Assembly (NCBI RefSeq): GCF_002028425.1
Contig: NZ_CP020042.1
Span: 1,736,001-1,800,000 of the forward strand
Length of the DNA: 64,000 nucleotides
DNA from: Streptomyces katrae
GTDB taxonomy: Bacteria; Actinomycetota; Actinomycetes; Streptomycetales; Streptomycetaceae
Direction of reading: 5' to 3'
Positions 16,466 to 24,586 of this stretch are shown here, one piece after another (position 1 is the first letter of the stretch; every line of letters begins with the position of its first letter). Both the position numbers and the translations under genes were made by a program. Below the pieces are notes generated by a model. The model did not search any database and was not told the origin of the DNA. It saw nothing but the letters and a program-made list of their open reading frames with translations.

Positions 16466-17413
16466 TCAGGCGGTGCCGAGGGCGGCGCTGCGCGCGGCGA
16501 GGAAGGCCTTGGTGGGGTCGCGGTCCGGGTAGGACCAGGGGGCGCGGGTGGCGTGGGCCCCGATGCGGTGGAAGAGGGCGGCGGCTTCGGCGGGGCGCCC
16601 TTCGCAGAGCTTGGCGTGGGCGAGGAAGTTCAGGTCGACCCGGTTGCGGGGGTGGTCCTCGCGTTCCCACTCCAGCCACCAGTCGAAGGCGGACCGCAGC
16701 ACCTGGCGGGCGCGGCGGCCGGTCCAGTGCAGGGCGGCGTCCTCGGGGGCGGTGCGCCCCTCCGCGGCGGCGAGGACGCGGTAGCGCTCGGCGTGGGCGA
16801 TCACGGGGAGCACGGCGAGCGGGGAGTCGGCCGGGGACTCCTCGGCGGCCCAGGCGGCGAAGTCGTAGACCTCGTGGAGCGGGTCGCGGCCGGCGGCCGG
16901 GTCGCGTTCGGCGAGCCGGGCGACCATGAGGTGGTGGGCGTGGTGGTGCTCGCGGTGGCGGGCGCGGACCTGGTCGAAGTTGCGGCTGAACTCCTCGTCG
17001 GTGCCGAAGGCCCGGGAGAGCATCAGGAGGCCGAGCCAGGGGGTGGGGTCGGCCGGTAGCAGGGCGGCGGCGCGGCGGCAGGCCTCGTCGGCGGCCTGGG
17101 GGGTGCCTTTGCCGCGCAGGGCGGCGTGGACGGCGGCGCAGGCGAGGAGGGTGGCGGCGTCGGCGCTGCCGGGTTCGGCGAGGAGCCATTCGCGGGCCCA
17201 GGCGGTGGCCGAGGGGGTCTGGGCGAGGACGGTGACGCGGTGGCCCCGGCGGTCCCAGTCGTCGCCGGTGGCCACCAGCAGGCTGCGGGCCCTGGCCCAG
17301 CGGCCCTGGGTGAACTGGCCGCGTACGGAGACGAGTTCGGTGTCGCAGAGGGCCGGGTCGAAGAGCTGGGCGTCCCGCTTGCGGGTGCGGCCGAGGGGCG
17401 GCGGCGGGGACAT
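16466..17413 (-). CDS. Hypothetical protein with TPR-like helical repeats
   Basis: This is a 315-residue soluble protein starting MSPPPPLGRTRKRDAQLFDP. It is rich in Ala/Leu/Trp helices in TPR-like spacing (TLLACAAVHAALRGKG...ADEACRRAAALLPADPTPWLGLLMLSRAFG) and has a His cluster (RHREHHHAHHLMVARL). No signal peptide or catalytic motif is seen. From memory, similar proteins in streptomycetes stay next to amino acid permease genes. Here it lies 96 bp upstream of one on the same strand. A role in regulating or scaffolding is a guess only. The 292-bp stretch 17414-17705 upstream holds degenerate GTGCGG-type repeats and nothing else clear. Confidence 0.72.
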   Translation of the reverse strand: MSPPPPLGRTRKRDAQLFDPALCDTELVSVRGQFTQGRWARARSLLVATGDDWDRRGHRVTVLAQTPSATAWAREWLLAEPGSADAATLLACAAVHAALRGKGTPQAADEACRRAAALLPADPTPWLGLLMLSRAFGTDEEFSRNFDQVRARHREHHHAHHLMVARLAERDPAAGRDPLHEVYDFAAWAAEESPADSPLAVLPVIAHAERYRVLAAAEGRTAPEDAALHWTGRRARQVLRSAFDWWLEWEREDHPRNRVDLNFLAHAKLCEGRPAEAAALFHRIGAHATRAPWSYPDRDPTKAFLAARSAALGTA

Positions 17414-17705
17414 CCGCGGGTTCCCTCCAGAGCGCGGGCGCGGGTGGACGACGTACGGGGGTGCGGGTGCGGGGCCGTGCGGGTGCGGTGCGGGTGTGCC
17501 ATGCGGGTGTGCGGCGCGTGGACGCGGGGCGCCCGGGGCGCGGCTCGACCATGCCGGTGGTCAATCCGGATGATCACTCACAGCAAACCGGTACGCACAG
17601 CTCCGCGTCAAGGTCCGGACCGGCGGGTGGCCGGAATCAACTGGTCGACGAAGGGGGCACGTTGGGGCGAATGGGCCGGGTCCTGGGGCGTGGGCCCGGG
17701 TGGGG

Positions 17706-19361
17706 TCAGGAGACGGCGGTGGCGGCCGCGCGGCCCGCCGCGCGGGCCGAGAAGAGGCAGCCGCCCAGGAACGTGCCCTCCAGGGCCCGGTAGCCGTGGA
17801 CGCCCCCGCCGCCGAAGCCCGCCGCCTCCCCGGCCGCGTACACACCGGACAGCGGCTCGCCCGAGGGGGTCAGGACGCGGGAGGAGAGGTCGGTCTCCAG
17901 GCCGCCCAGGGACTTGCGGGTCAGGATCGAGAGGCGGACCGCGATCAGCGGACCGGCCTTGGGGTCCAGGATCCGGTGCGGGGCGGCGGTGCGGATCAGC
18001 CGGTCACCGAGGTACCTGCGCGCCCCGTGGATGGCCGTCACCTGGAGGTCCTTGGTGAAGGGGTTGGCGATCTCCCGGTCGCGGGCGGTGATCTCGCGCC
18101 GCACCGTTGCCTCGTCGAGCAGGTCCTCGCCGGTGAGCTCGTTCATCCGGCGGACCATCCTCGACAGGTCCCGTTCGACGATGAAGTCCGCGCCGTGGTC
18201 CATGAACGCCTTGACCGGTCCGGGTACGGCCTGCCGGGCGCGGTTGACCACCTCACGGACGGAGCGGCCCGTCAGGTCCGGGTTCTGCTCGGAGCCGGAG
18301 AGGCCGAACTCCTTGCCGATGATGCGCTGGTTGAGCACGAACCACGTGTGGTCGTGCCCGGTGCGCATGATGTGGTCGAGGGTGCCGAGGGTGTCGAAGC
18401 CGGGGAAGAGCGGTACGGGCAGGCGCCGGCCGGTGGCGTCCAGCCAGAGGGAGGACGGGCCGGGCAGGATGCGGATGCCGTGGCGGGCCCAGATCGGGTC
18501 CCAGTTGCCGATGCCCTCGGTGTAGTGCCACATCCGGTCCTTGTTGATGTGGCTGGCCCCGGCCTTCTCCGCGATGCCGAGCATCAGGCCGTCCACGTGG
18601 GCGGGAACCCCGGAGAGCAGCCGCGCGGGCGGGGTGCCGAGGCGGGCCGGCCACTGGGCGCGGACCAGGTCGTGGTTGCCGCCGATGCCGCCGCTGGTGA
18701 CGATCACCGCCTGGGCCCGCAGGCTGAACGCGCCGGTGCTCTCGCGCCCGCTGGCGGTGCCCCGTGCGGCCTCCGAGGGGGCCAGGACCTCCCCGGTGAC
18801 GGTGTCCACGGCTCCGGCGGTGGCGGCGAGCCCGGTGACCCGGTGGCGGAACCGCAGGCTCACCAGGCCCCGGGCCACCCCGGCGCGGACCCGCCGTTCG
18901 AAGGGTTCGACCAGGCCGGGGCCGGTGCCCCAGGTGATGTGGAAGCGCGGGACGGAGTTGCCGTGGCCGTTGGCGTCGTAGCCGCCGCGCTCGGCCCAGC
19001 CGACGACGGGGAAGAAGCGCACCCCCTGGGCGTGCAGCCAGGGCCTCTTCTCCCCGGCCGCGAAGTCCACGTAGGCCTCGGCCCAGCGGCGCGGCCAGGT
19101 GTCCTCCTCACGGTCGAAACCGGCGGTTCCCAGCCAGTCCTGGAGGGCGAGGGCGCGGCTGTCCCTGATCCGCATCCGGCGCTGCTCGGGGGAGTCCACG
19201 AAGAACAGCCCACCGAAGGACCAGTGCGCCTGACCGCCGATCGACTGCTCGGGCTCCTGGTCGAGGAGGATCACCTTGCGGCCCGCGTCGACGAGCTCGG
19301 CGGTGGCCACGAGGCCGGCGAGGCCCGCTCCGATCACGATCACGTCAGCGTCGTAGCTCAT
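17706..19361 (-). CDS. FAD-binding dehydrogenase (fumarate reductase/ketosteroid dehydrogenase type)
   Basis: This is a 551-residue flavoprotein. The N-terminal VIVIGAGLAGLVATAELVDAGRKVILLDQE (about residues 7-36) is a Rossmann FAD-binding fold with the GxGxxG motif. The C-terminal LSGVYAAGEAAGFGGGGVHGYRALEGTFLGG is the second FAD-contact block typical of this superfamily. The internal SFGGLFFVDSPEQRRMRIRD segment marks the actinobacterial 'FAD-binding dehydrogenase' group. The electron acceptor and substrate are unknown; steroid-like or dicarboxylate substrates are known in relatives. It is divergent from the NUDIX gene across 85 bp. Confidence 0.88.
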   Translation of the reverse strand: MSYDADVIVIGAGLAGLVATAELVDAGRKVILLDQEPEQSIGGQAHWSFGGLFFVDSPEQRRMRIRDSRALALQDWLGTAGFDREEDTWPRRWAEAYVDFAAGEKRPWLHAQGVRFFPVVGWAERGGYDANGHGNSVPRFHITWGTGPGLVEPFERRVRAGVARGLVSLRFRHRVTGLAATAGAVDTVTGEVLAPSEAARGTASGRESTGAFSLRAQAVIVTSGGIGGNHDLVRAQWPARLGTPPARLLSGVPAHVDGLMLGIAEKAGASHINKDRMWHYTEGIGNWDPIWARHGIRILPGPSSLWLDATGRRLPVPLFPGFDTLGTLDHIMRTGHDHTWFVLNQRIIGKEFGLSGSEQNPDLTGRSVREVVNRARQAVPGPVKAFMDHGADFIVERDLSRMVRRMNELTGEDLLDEATVRREITARDREIANPFTKDLQVTAIHGARRYLGDRLIRTAAPHRILDPKAGPLIAVRLSILTRKSLGGLETDLSSRVLTPSGEPLSGVYAAGEAAGFGGGGVHGYRALEGTFLGGCLFSARAAGRAAATAVS

Positions 19362-19446
19362 GCGTCTGCCCGTCCTCCGGTCGGTGGTGGGGCAGATCCT
19401 TGGCTACGGAGCGGTAACCCGTCAACAGCGGTGGTTGGATGGACGG

Positions 19447-19989
19447 GTGAGTGCTGCGGATGAGGTTCTGGACGTGGTGGACCGTGCCGACCGGGTCACC
19501 GGGCGGGCCCGGCGGGGCGAGGTGTACGCCCGGGGGCTGCTCCACCGGTGTGTGTTCGTGCAGGTCAGGGATGGGCTGGGGCGGGTCTTCGTGCACCGCC
19601 GGACCGCCTCGAAGCTGGTGTTCCCCGCGCACTACGACATGTTCGTGGGCGGGGTGCTGGGCGCCGGCGAGGGCTACCCGGCGGCCGCGCTGCGGGAGGC
19701 GGAGGAGGAGCTCGGGGTGAGCGGGCTGGAGCAGCCGGTGCCGCTGTTCAAGTTCCTCTACGAGGGTCCGGGCGGCTCCTGGTGGTCGTACGTGCACGAG
19801 GTGCGGTGCGCGCTGCCGGTGTCCCCGCAGGAGTCCGAGGTGGACTGGTACGCCTGGCTGGATCCGGAGGAGCTGGAGCGGCGGGCGGGCGGCGGGGAGT
19901 GGCCCTGGGTGCCGGACGGGCTGGAGGCGTACCGGCGGCTGCGGGCCTTCCGGGAGGGCGCGGCCCGGCCGCCCGCGCCCCGCGCCTGA
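19447..19989 (+). CDS. NUDIX hydrolase
   Basis: This is a 180-residue protein with a complete NUDIX box: GVLGAGEGYPAAALREAEEELGV fits Gx5Ex7REUxEExGU. It contains the metal-binding glutamates. The GTG start at 19447 (VSAADEVLDVVDRADRV) is chosen because the conserved DEVLDVVD opening is typical of YfcD-like NUDIX proteins; longer frames add unrelated sequence overlapping the promoter. The preferred nucleotide or isoprenoid diphosphate substrate is unknown. It is followed at 20 bp by the DUF202 genes on the same strand. Confidence 0.88.
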   Translation: MSAADEVLDVVDRADRVTGRARRGEVYARGLLHRCVFVQVRDGLGRVFVHRRTASKLVFPAHYDMFVGGVLGAGEGYPAAALREAEEELGVSGLEQPVPLFKFLYEGPGGSWWSYVHEVRCALPVSPQESEVDWYAWLDPEELERRAGGGEWPWVPDGLEAYRRLRAFREGAARPPAPRA

Positions 19990-20009
19990 GGGGGACGTAA
20001 ATTGGACAG

Positions 20010-20408
20010 GTGATCGACTTCGTCAAGGACGTCCGCCTCTGGTTCGCTCCGCAGCGGCTGCGTGGCGAGGGAGAGACCCCGGACTACCGCTTCTCCCTGG
20101 CCAACGAGCGGACCTTCCTGGCCTGGATCCGGACCGCGCTGGCGCTGGTGGGCGGCGGGTTCGCGGTGGACCAGTTCCTGCCGGACCTGCGCTGGGGGGT
20201 GCGGGTGGGGATGGCGCTCGCCCTGCTGGCGGTGGGGGCGGCCTGCGCGCTGCGGGCCGTCCACCACTGGGTGCGGTGCGAGCGGGCGATGCGCAGGGGC
20301 GAGGACCTGCCGCTGTCGCCGTTCCCGGTGCTGCTGAGCCTGGGGGTCGGGCTGGTCGCGGTGGCGATGGTGGTGGTCGTGCTGATGGGCTGGGCGGGCC
20401 GGCCGTGA
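20010..20408 (+). CDS. YidH/DUF202 family membrane protein
   Basis: This is a 132-residue protein with a soluble N-terminus, the DUF202 signature RFSLANERTFLAWIRTALALVGGG, and three predicted membrane segments. The stop overlaps the GTG of the next gene (GTGA, 20405-20408), which encodes a second, divergent DUF202 protein. The pair resembles YidG/YidH of enterobacteria. Function unknown. Confidence 0.88.
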   Translation: MIDFVKDVRLWFAPQRLRGEGETPDYRFSLANERTFLAWIRTALALVGGGFAVDQFLPDLRWGVRVGMALALLAVGAACALRAVHHWVRCERAMRRGEDLPLSPFPVLLSLGVGLVAVAMVVVVLMGWAGRP

Positions 20409-20725
20409 CCCGCCCGGGGACGGCCCTGCGGGACGCCGGGCTCCAGCCCGAGCGGACCCGGCTGGCGTGGCGGCGCACCACCCTGGCGTGCTCGGTCACC
20501 GCGGTGCTGGCGCTGCGGCAGGCGCTGCACGGGAACGGGTCGCCGCTGGAGGCCGGCGGGGCTGCGGTGATGGCGCTGGTGTGGGTGGCGTTCCTGTGGG
20601 TGGCGCACCGGCGGATCCGGCAGCTCGCGGCCGCCCGGCCGGCGGGGCTGGCGCCGCGGGCGGCGGTGGGGGCGGCGGCGTGCGCGGTGGCGCTGGCGGT
20701 GTTCGCGATGACCTTGATCGTCTGA
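20405..20725 (+). CDS. Second DUF202 family membrane protein
   Basis: This is a 106-residue protein that starts at GTG 20405, overlapping the previous stop by four bases. The DUF202 motif appears as LQPERTRLAWRRTTLACSVTA, followed by three hydrophobic segments. It is shorter than its neighbour and lacks the soluble N-terminal part. The tight coupling suggests a heteromeric membrane complex of the two proteins, which is inference. Confidence 0.85.
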   Translation: MTRPGTALRDAGLQPERTRLAWRRTTLACSVTAVLALRQALHGNGSPLEAGGAAVMALVWVAFLWVAHRRIRQLAAARPAGLAPRAAVGAAACAVALAVFAMTLIV

Positions 20726-20783
20726 CCGTCCCCGTCCCCTTCCCCTCCCCCCGAACCCCGCCCTCCCCCGGTCGCGGTCCGGC

Positions 20784-20807
20784 TGACAGGATGCTGACCG
20801 CCTGTCA
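20784..20807. promoter_or_regulatory. Inverted repeat upstream of the MBL hydrolase gene
   Basis: TGACAGG and CCTGTCA (7-bp perfect arms, 10-bp spacer) lie 23 bp before the MBL start codon. This is the position of an operator over the transcription start. No adjacent regulator is obvious. Confidence 0.4.
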
Positions 20808-20829
20808 CAGCGACCCGGGGAGAGCGCCC

Positions 20830-21738
20830 ATGACCGTCGAGAAGCCCTACGTCGTCCAGCCCGCGGCCGGGGTGTACGCCTACGTCCAGCCGGACGGCGG
20901 CTGGTGCCTGAACAACGCCGGCTGGGTCGCCGACGGCGGACGGACCCTGCTGGTCGACACCGCCGCCACCGAGCGGCGGGCGCTTGCCCTGCGCGAGGCG
21001 GTCCTGGCGGCCGGGTCCGCGCTGCCTCGGACCGTGGTCAACACCCACCACCACGGCGACCACACCTACGGCAACGCCGTCTTCGCGCCGGCCGTGATCG
21101 TGGGCCACGACAACGCGCGGACCGAGCAGCTCGCCGCCGGGCACCAGCTGGAGCTGATCTGGCCGGCGACCGACTTCGGCGCGATAGAGATCACCGCGCC
21201 CGACCTCACCTACGGCGACCGGCTGACCCTGCACGTGGGGGACACCGAGGTGCGCGTCCTGCACCCGGGCGTGGCGCACACCACCGGCGACTCGGTGGTG
21301 TGGCTGCCCGGGCAGCGGGTGGTGTTCACCGGCGACCTGGTCTTCGCCGGGGGCACGCCGTTCCTGGCGATGGGCTCGCTGGCCGGTTCGCTGCGGGCGC
21401 TGGAGCTGCTGCGCTCGCTGGACGCGGAGACCCTCGTGCCGGGGCACGGGCCGCTGACCGACCCGTCCGCGTACGAGGCCACCGAGCGCTACCTGCGGTA
21501 CGTGGCGGAGCTGGCGCGGGAGGGCCGGGACAAGGGGCTGAGCCCGCTGGAGACCGCGCACGGGGCGGATCTCGGGGAGTTCGCGGCCTGGCGGGAGAGC
21601 GAGCGGCTGGTGGCGAACCTGCACCGGGCGTACGCGGAGCTGGCCGGGGAGCCGGAGGGGGCTCCGCTGGACATCATGGCCGTGCTGCGGGACATGACGG
21701 TGATGAACGGCGGCACTGCGATCCTGTGCCACGCGTGA
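20830..21738 (+). CDS. MBL-fold metallo-hydrolase
   Basis: This is a 302-residue metallo-beta-lactamase-fold protein. VVNTHHHGDHTYGN supplies the HxHxDH zinc motif near residue 80. LHPGVAHTTGDSVVWLP and VVFTGDLVFAGGTPF give the third histidine and bridging Asp regions, and LVPGHGP gives the last histidine. The ATG at 20830 follows GGGGAGA. The C-terminal helical extension (YLRYVAELAREGRDKGLSPLE) resembles lactonase or quinoprotein-relay relatives. Substrate unknown. A terminator-like hairpin (21784-21807) separates it from the next operon. Confidence 0.88.
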   Translation: MTVEKPYVVQPAAGVYAYVQPDGGWCLNNAGWVADGGRTLLVDTAATERRALALREAVLAAGSALPRTVVNTHHHGDHTYGNAVFAPAVIVGHDNARTEQLAAGHQLELIWPATDFGAIEITAPDLTYGDRLTLHVGDTEVRVLHPGVAHTTGDSVVWLPGQRVVFTGDLVFAGGTPFLAMGSLAGSLRALELLRSLDAETLVPGHGPLTDPSAYEATERYLRYVAELAREGRDKGLSPLETAHGADLGEFAAWRESERLVANLHRAYAELAGEPEGAPLDIMAVLRDMTVMNGGTAILCHA

Positions 21739-21783
21739 GGCGCTGAGAGCGCGGCGGGCCGGAGGGGCGGGCCGGAAGGCGAC

Positions 21784-21807
21784 GGGCCGGAAGGCTTCTT
21801 TCGGCCC
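21784..21807 (+). terminator. Terminator-like hairpin after the MBL gene
   Basis: GGGCCG and CGGCCC arms, extended by AA/TT pairs, lie about 45 bp past the stop at 21738. Confidence 0.45.
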
Positions 21808-21820
21808 GCCCCCTGGACGG

Positions 21821-21840
21821 CATACCGACTGGTCGGCATG
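21821..21840. promoter_or_regulatory. TetR-type operator before the APH-like/acyl-CoA dehydrogenase operon
   Basis: CATACCGACTGGTCGGCATG is a 20-bp near-perfect palindrome: CAT.CCGAC..GTCGG.ATG. It shares 13 bases with the site at 29081 before the SDR-ligase-TetR operon and 11 of 12 core bases with the site at 44007. It lies 50 bp upstream of the start at 21890. Confidence 0.65.
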
Positions 21841-21889
21841 ATGGCTCGGGACACCCGTCGTCGACCCGACTTCCCACGGAGGCGCGCAC

Positions 21890-22915
21890 ATGACCCCAGC
21901 CGACCCCCGAGGCCTCGACCTGGAGCGGCTGCGCGGCCACCTGGACGCCGCGCTCCCCGGGCTCGTGGCCGGACCGCTGACCGGCCGGCTGATCGAGGGG
22001 GGCCGGTCGAACCTCACGTACGCGGTCACCGACGGCCGGGCCCGCTGGGTGGTGCGCCGCCCGCCGCTGGGACACGTCCTGGCCACGGCGCACGACATGC
22101 GGCGCGAGCACCGGGTGATCGCCGCCCTGCACGGGACGGCCGTACCGGTGCCGGAGCCGCTGCTGCTGTGCGAGGACGAGGAGGTGCTGGGGGCGCCGTT
22201 CTACGTCATGGAGCACGTGGACGGGGTGCCGTACCGGACGGCCGGGCAGCTCGCGGAGATCGGCCCGCAGCGGACCAGGCGGGCGGTACTGGGGCTGGTG
22301 GACACGCTCGTGGACCTGCACGCGGTGGACCCGGGAGCGGTGGGCCTGGGCGACTTCGGCCGGCCCGAGGGGTTCCTGGACCGGCAGCTGCGCCGCTGGG
22401 GCAAGCAGCTCGCGGCCTCGCGGGGCCGGGATTTGGCCGGGATCGACGAACTGCACGCGGCCCTGGGCCGGGCGCTGCCCGCCTCCCCCGCGCCGGCCGT
22501 GGTGCACGGTGACTTCCGGCTGGACAACGTGCTGATCGGCGGACCGGACGACACGATCCGGGCGGTGCTGGACTGGGAGATGTCGACGCTGGGCGATCCG
22601 CTGACGGACCTCGGGCTGCTGGTGATGTACAGCTCCGACCTGGGCCTGGAGGACTCCCCCGTCAGCACGACGAGCCGCGCGCCGGGCCATCCGGCGCCCG
22701 CCGAGCTGGTCGAGCGCTACGCCGCCCGCTCGGGCCGGGACACCGGGGCGATCGCCTGGTACACCGCCTTCGCCTGGTTCAAGCTCGCGGTGATCCTCGA
22801 GGGCATCCACTACCGCTACACGCTCGGGCAGACGGTGGGCGCGGGCTTCGACCGGATCGGCGAGCTGGTCCCGGTCTTCATCGCACACGGTCTGACCACC
22901 CTCCAGGAAGGCTGA
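21890..22915 (+). CDS. Phosphotransferase family protein (acyl-CoA dehydrogenase-associated APH-like)
   Basis: This is a 341-residue protein with an aminoglycoside-phosphotransferase/choline-kinase fold. An N-terminal GGRSNLTYAVTDGRARWVVRRPP carries the nucleotide loop. VVHGDFRLDNVLIGG is the catalytic loop near residue 205, and VLDWEMSTLGDPLTDLG supplies the metal-binding Asp. From memory, this subfamily is usually encoded next to acyl-CoA dehydrogenases of the ACAD10/11 type, and the next gene here is one, 12 bp downstream. A role in phosphorylating 4-hydroxy-acyl-CoA, as in ACAD11, is plausible but inferred. The operon has the 21821 operator. Confidence 0.9.
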   Translation: MTPADPRGLDLERLRGHLDAALPGLVAGPLTGRLIEGGRSNLTYAVTDGRARWVVRRPPLGHVLATAHDMRREHRVIAALHGTAVPVPEPLLLCEDEEVLGAPFYVMEHVDGVPYRTAGQLAEIGPQRTRRAVLGLVDTLVDLHAVDPGAVGLGDFGRPEGFLDRQLRRWGKQLAASRGRDLAGIDELHAALGRALPASPAPAVVHGDFRLDNVLIGGPDDTIRAVLDWEMSTLGDPLTDLGLLVMYSSDLGLEDSPVSTTSRAPGHPAPAELVERYAARSGRDTGAIAWYTAFAWFKLAVILEGIHYRYTLGQTVGAGFDRIGELVPVFIAHGLTTLQEG

Positions 22916-22927
22916 GGAGCCGCGCAG

Positions 22928-24160
22928 ATGGACTTCGCATTCGACACCCGGACCGAGGAACTCCGCGGGCGGCTGCTCGCGTTCATGGAGGAGCACGTCC
23001 ACCCGGCGGAAGCCCTCGCCGCCGAGCAGCGCGCGCGGCTGGCCTCGCCCTGGGACACCCCGGCGGTCTTCGGCGAACTGAAGGCCGAGGCGCGCCGCCG
23101 GGGGCTGTGGAACCTGTTCTTCGTGGACCCGCACGGCTCTGCGGACGCGGAGTACGGGGCCGGGCTGACCAACCTCCAGTACGCCCCGCTCGCCGAGATC
23201 ACCGGCCGCAGTCCGCACCTGGCCCCGATGGCCACCAACTGCGCGGCCCCCGACACCGGCAACATGGAGCTGCTCGCCCAGTTCGGCAGCGAGCGGCAGA
23301 AGAAGCAGTGGCTGGAGCCCCTGCTCGCCGGGGAGATCCGCTCCGCCTTCGCGATGACCGAGCCCGAGGTGGCCTCCTCGGACGCGACGAACATCGAGAC
23401 CCGGATCGAGCGGGACGGCGACCAGTACGTGGTCACCGGGCGCAAGTGGTACATCTCCGGGGCGATGAACCCGGACTGCAAGGTGTTCATCGTGATGGGC
23501 AAGACCGACCCGGACGGTGCGGATCCGCGCCGCCAGCAGTCGATGGTCCTGGTCCCGCGCGACACCCCCGGGGTGGAGGTGCGCCGGGCGATGACCGTGT
23601 ACGGGTACGCGGACCACGACCACGGCGGGCACGCCGAGGTGGTCTTCGACGGGGTGCGGGTGCCGGCGGAGAACCTGATCGGCGAGGAGGGTGCCGGCTT
23701 CGCCATCGCCCAGGCCCGCCTCGGCCCGGGCCGGATCCACCACTGCATGCGGCTGATCGGCATGGCGGAGCGGGCCGTCGAGCTGATGTGCCGGCGTGCG
23801 GTGGGCCGTACGGCCTTCGGGAAGGAGCTGGCCGCGCAGGGCGTCGTGCAGAACTGGATCGCGGACGCCCGGGTCACCATCGAGCAGCTGCGGCTGCTGG
23901 TGCTCAAGACGGCCTGGCTGATGGACACGGTCGGCAACCGGGGCGCGCACACCGAGATCCAGGCCATCAAGATCGCCACCCCGCGGGCGGTGGTGGGGAT
24001 CCTGGACCAGGCGGTGCAGCTGCACGGCGCGGGCGGGGTCAGCCAGGACTTCCCGCTGGCCGAGCTGTGGGCGGCGGCGCGGACGCTGCGGCTGGCGGAC
24101 GGCCCGGACGAGGTCCACCAGCGCTCCCTGGCCCACCGTGAGCTGAAGCGCTACCGCTAG
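22928..24160 (+). CDS. Acyl-CoA dehydrogenase (ACAD10/11-like)
   Basis: This is a 410-residue flavoprotein with the family motifs SAFAMTEPEVASSDATNIET (flavin-binding, near residue 140), RKWYISGAMNP and AQARLGPGRIHHCMRLIGMAERA. The C-terminal QLHGAGGVSQDFPLAELWAAARTLRLADGPDEVH block matches the ACAD11-type branch. It would oxidise an acyl-CoA to the enoyl-CoA with FAD, passing electrons to ETF. It is co-transcribed with the APH-like kinase. It overlaps the 3' end of the convergent MerR gene by four bases (24157-24160). Confidence 0.92.
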   Translation: MDFAFDTRTEELRGRLLAFMEEHVHPAEALAAEQRARLASPWDTPAVFGELKAEARRRGLWNLFFVDPHGSADAEYGAGLTNLQYAPLAEITGRSPHLAPMATNCAAPDTGNMELLAQFGSERQKKQWLEPLLAGEIRSAFAMTEPEVASSDATNIETRIERDGDQYVVTGRKWYISGAMNPDCKVFIVMGKTDPDGADPRRQQSMVLVPRDTPGVEVRRAMTVYGYADHDHGGHAEVVFDGVRVPAENLIGEEGAGFAIAQARLGPGRIHHCMRLIGMAERAVELMCRRAVGRTAFGKELAAQGVVQNWIADARVTIEQLRLLVLKTAWLMDTVGNRGAHTEIQAIKIATPRAVVGILDQAVQLHGAGGVSQDFPLAELWAAARTLRLADGPDEVHQRSLAHRELKRYR

Positions 24161-24531
24161 GAAGCCGGGGCAACCCGGCCGGAGGCCGTCGCGATGACCT
24201 CGTCCAGTACCTCGCGGGAGCGGACGAGGTCGCCGATCATCCGGTCGATCCGGTCCCGTTCGGTGACCAGTTCGGCCACCAGGGCGGGGGTGGCCCGGAG
24301 CGACGGGCCGCCGTCCTCGTCCCGCATGCAGGGCAGGATCTGCGCGATCTTGGAGCTGTGCAGCCCCGCCGCGTAGAGCTCCTGGATGCGGATCACCCTG
24401 TCCACGGCCCGCTCGGGGAACTCGCGGTGGCCGCCGGGCGTGCGGTCGGAGGCCAGGAGGCCCTGCTGCTCGTAGTAGCGCAGCGAGCGCTCGCCCACCC
24501 CGGTGCGCGCCGCCAGTTCACCGATCCGCAC
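24157..24531 (-). CDS. MerR family transcriptional regulator
   Basis: This is a 124-residue regulator. VRIGELAARTGVGERSLRYYEQQGLLASDRTPGGHREF is the MerR winged-helix DNA-binding domain, followed by VDRVIRIQELYAAGL and a helical dimerisation region with LVTERDRIDRMIGDLV. Start GTG 24531 is chosen because GAGG lies five bases before it; the upstream ATG falls inside the operator. The effector-binding part is short and has only one cysteine (LPCMRDED), so metal sensing is not obvious. It is divergent from the ene-reductase gene, with the operator between them, and probably activates it. Confidence 0.88.
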   Translation of the reverse strand: MRIGELAARTGVGERSLRYYEQQGLLASDRTPGGHREFPERAVDRVIRIQELYAAGLHSSKIAQILPCMRDEDGGPSLRATPALVAELVTERDRIDRMIGDLVRSREVLDEVIATASGRVAPAS

Positions 24532-24548
24532 GGCCACCTCATTCGGTC

Positions 24549-24580
24549 TTGAACCTGACACTGATGTCAGGTTCTACGGT
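24549..24580 (+). promoter_or_regulatory. MerR-type promoter/operator of the ene-reductase gene
   Basis: A -35 TTGAAC (24549) and a -10 TACGGT (24575) are separated by 20 bp. The spacer region holds the perfect palindrome GAACCTGACA-CTGA-TGTCAGGTTC (24551-24574). Over-long spacers with a central palindrome are the hallmark of MerR-activated promoters. The ATG at 24587 begins 7 bases after the -10, so the transcript is probably leaderless. Confidence 0.75.
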
Positions 24581-24586
24581 ACCGGC

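Noticed and set aside
17440..17525. GTGCGG-type repeats as a structured array
   Set aside because: The copies are irregular and short, so I do not report them as a defined element.
13161..17564. Single 1467-residue frame that would fuse ansP to upstream sequence
   Set aside because: Only the part from 14600 down is protein-like. The upstream part is the shadow of the second permease and the hypothetical gene.
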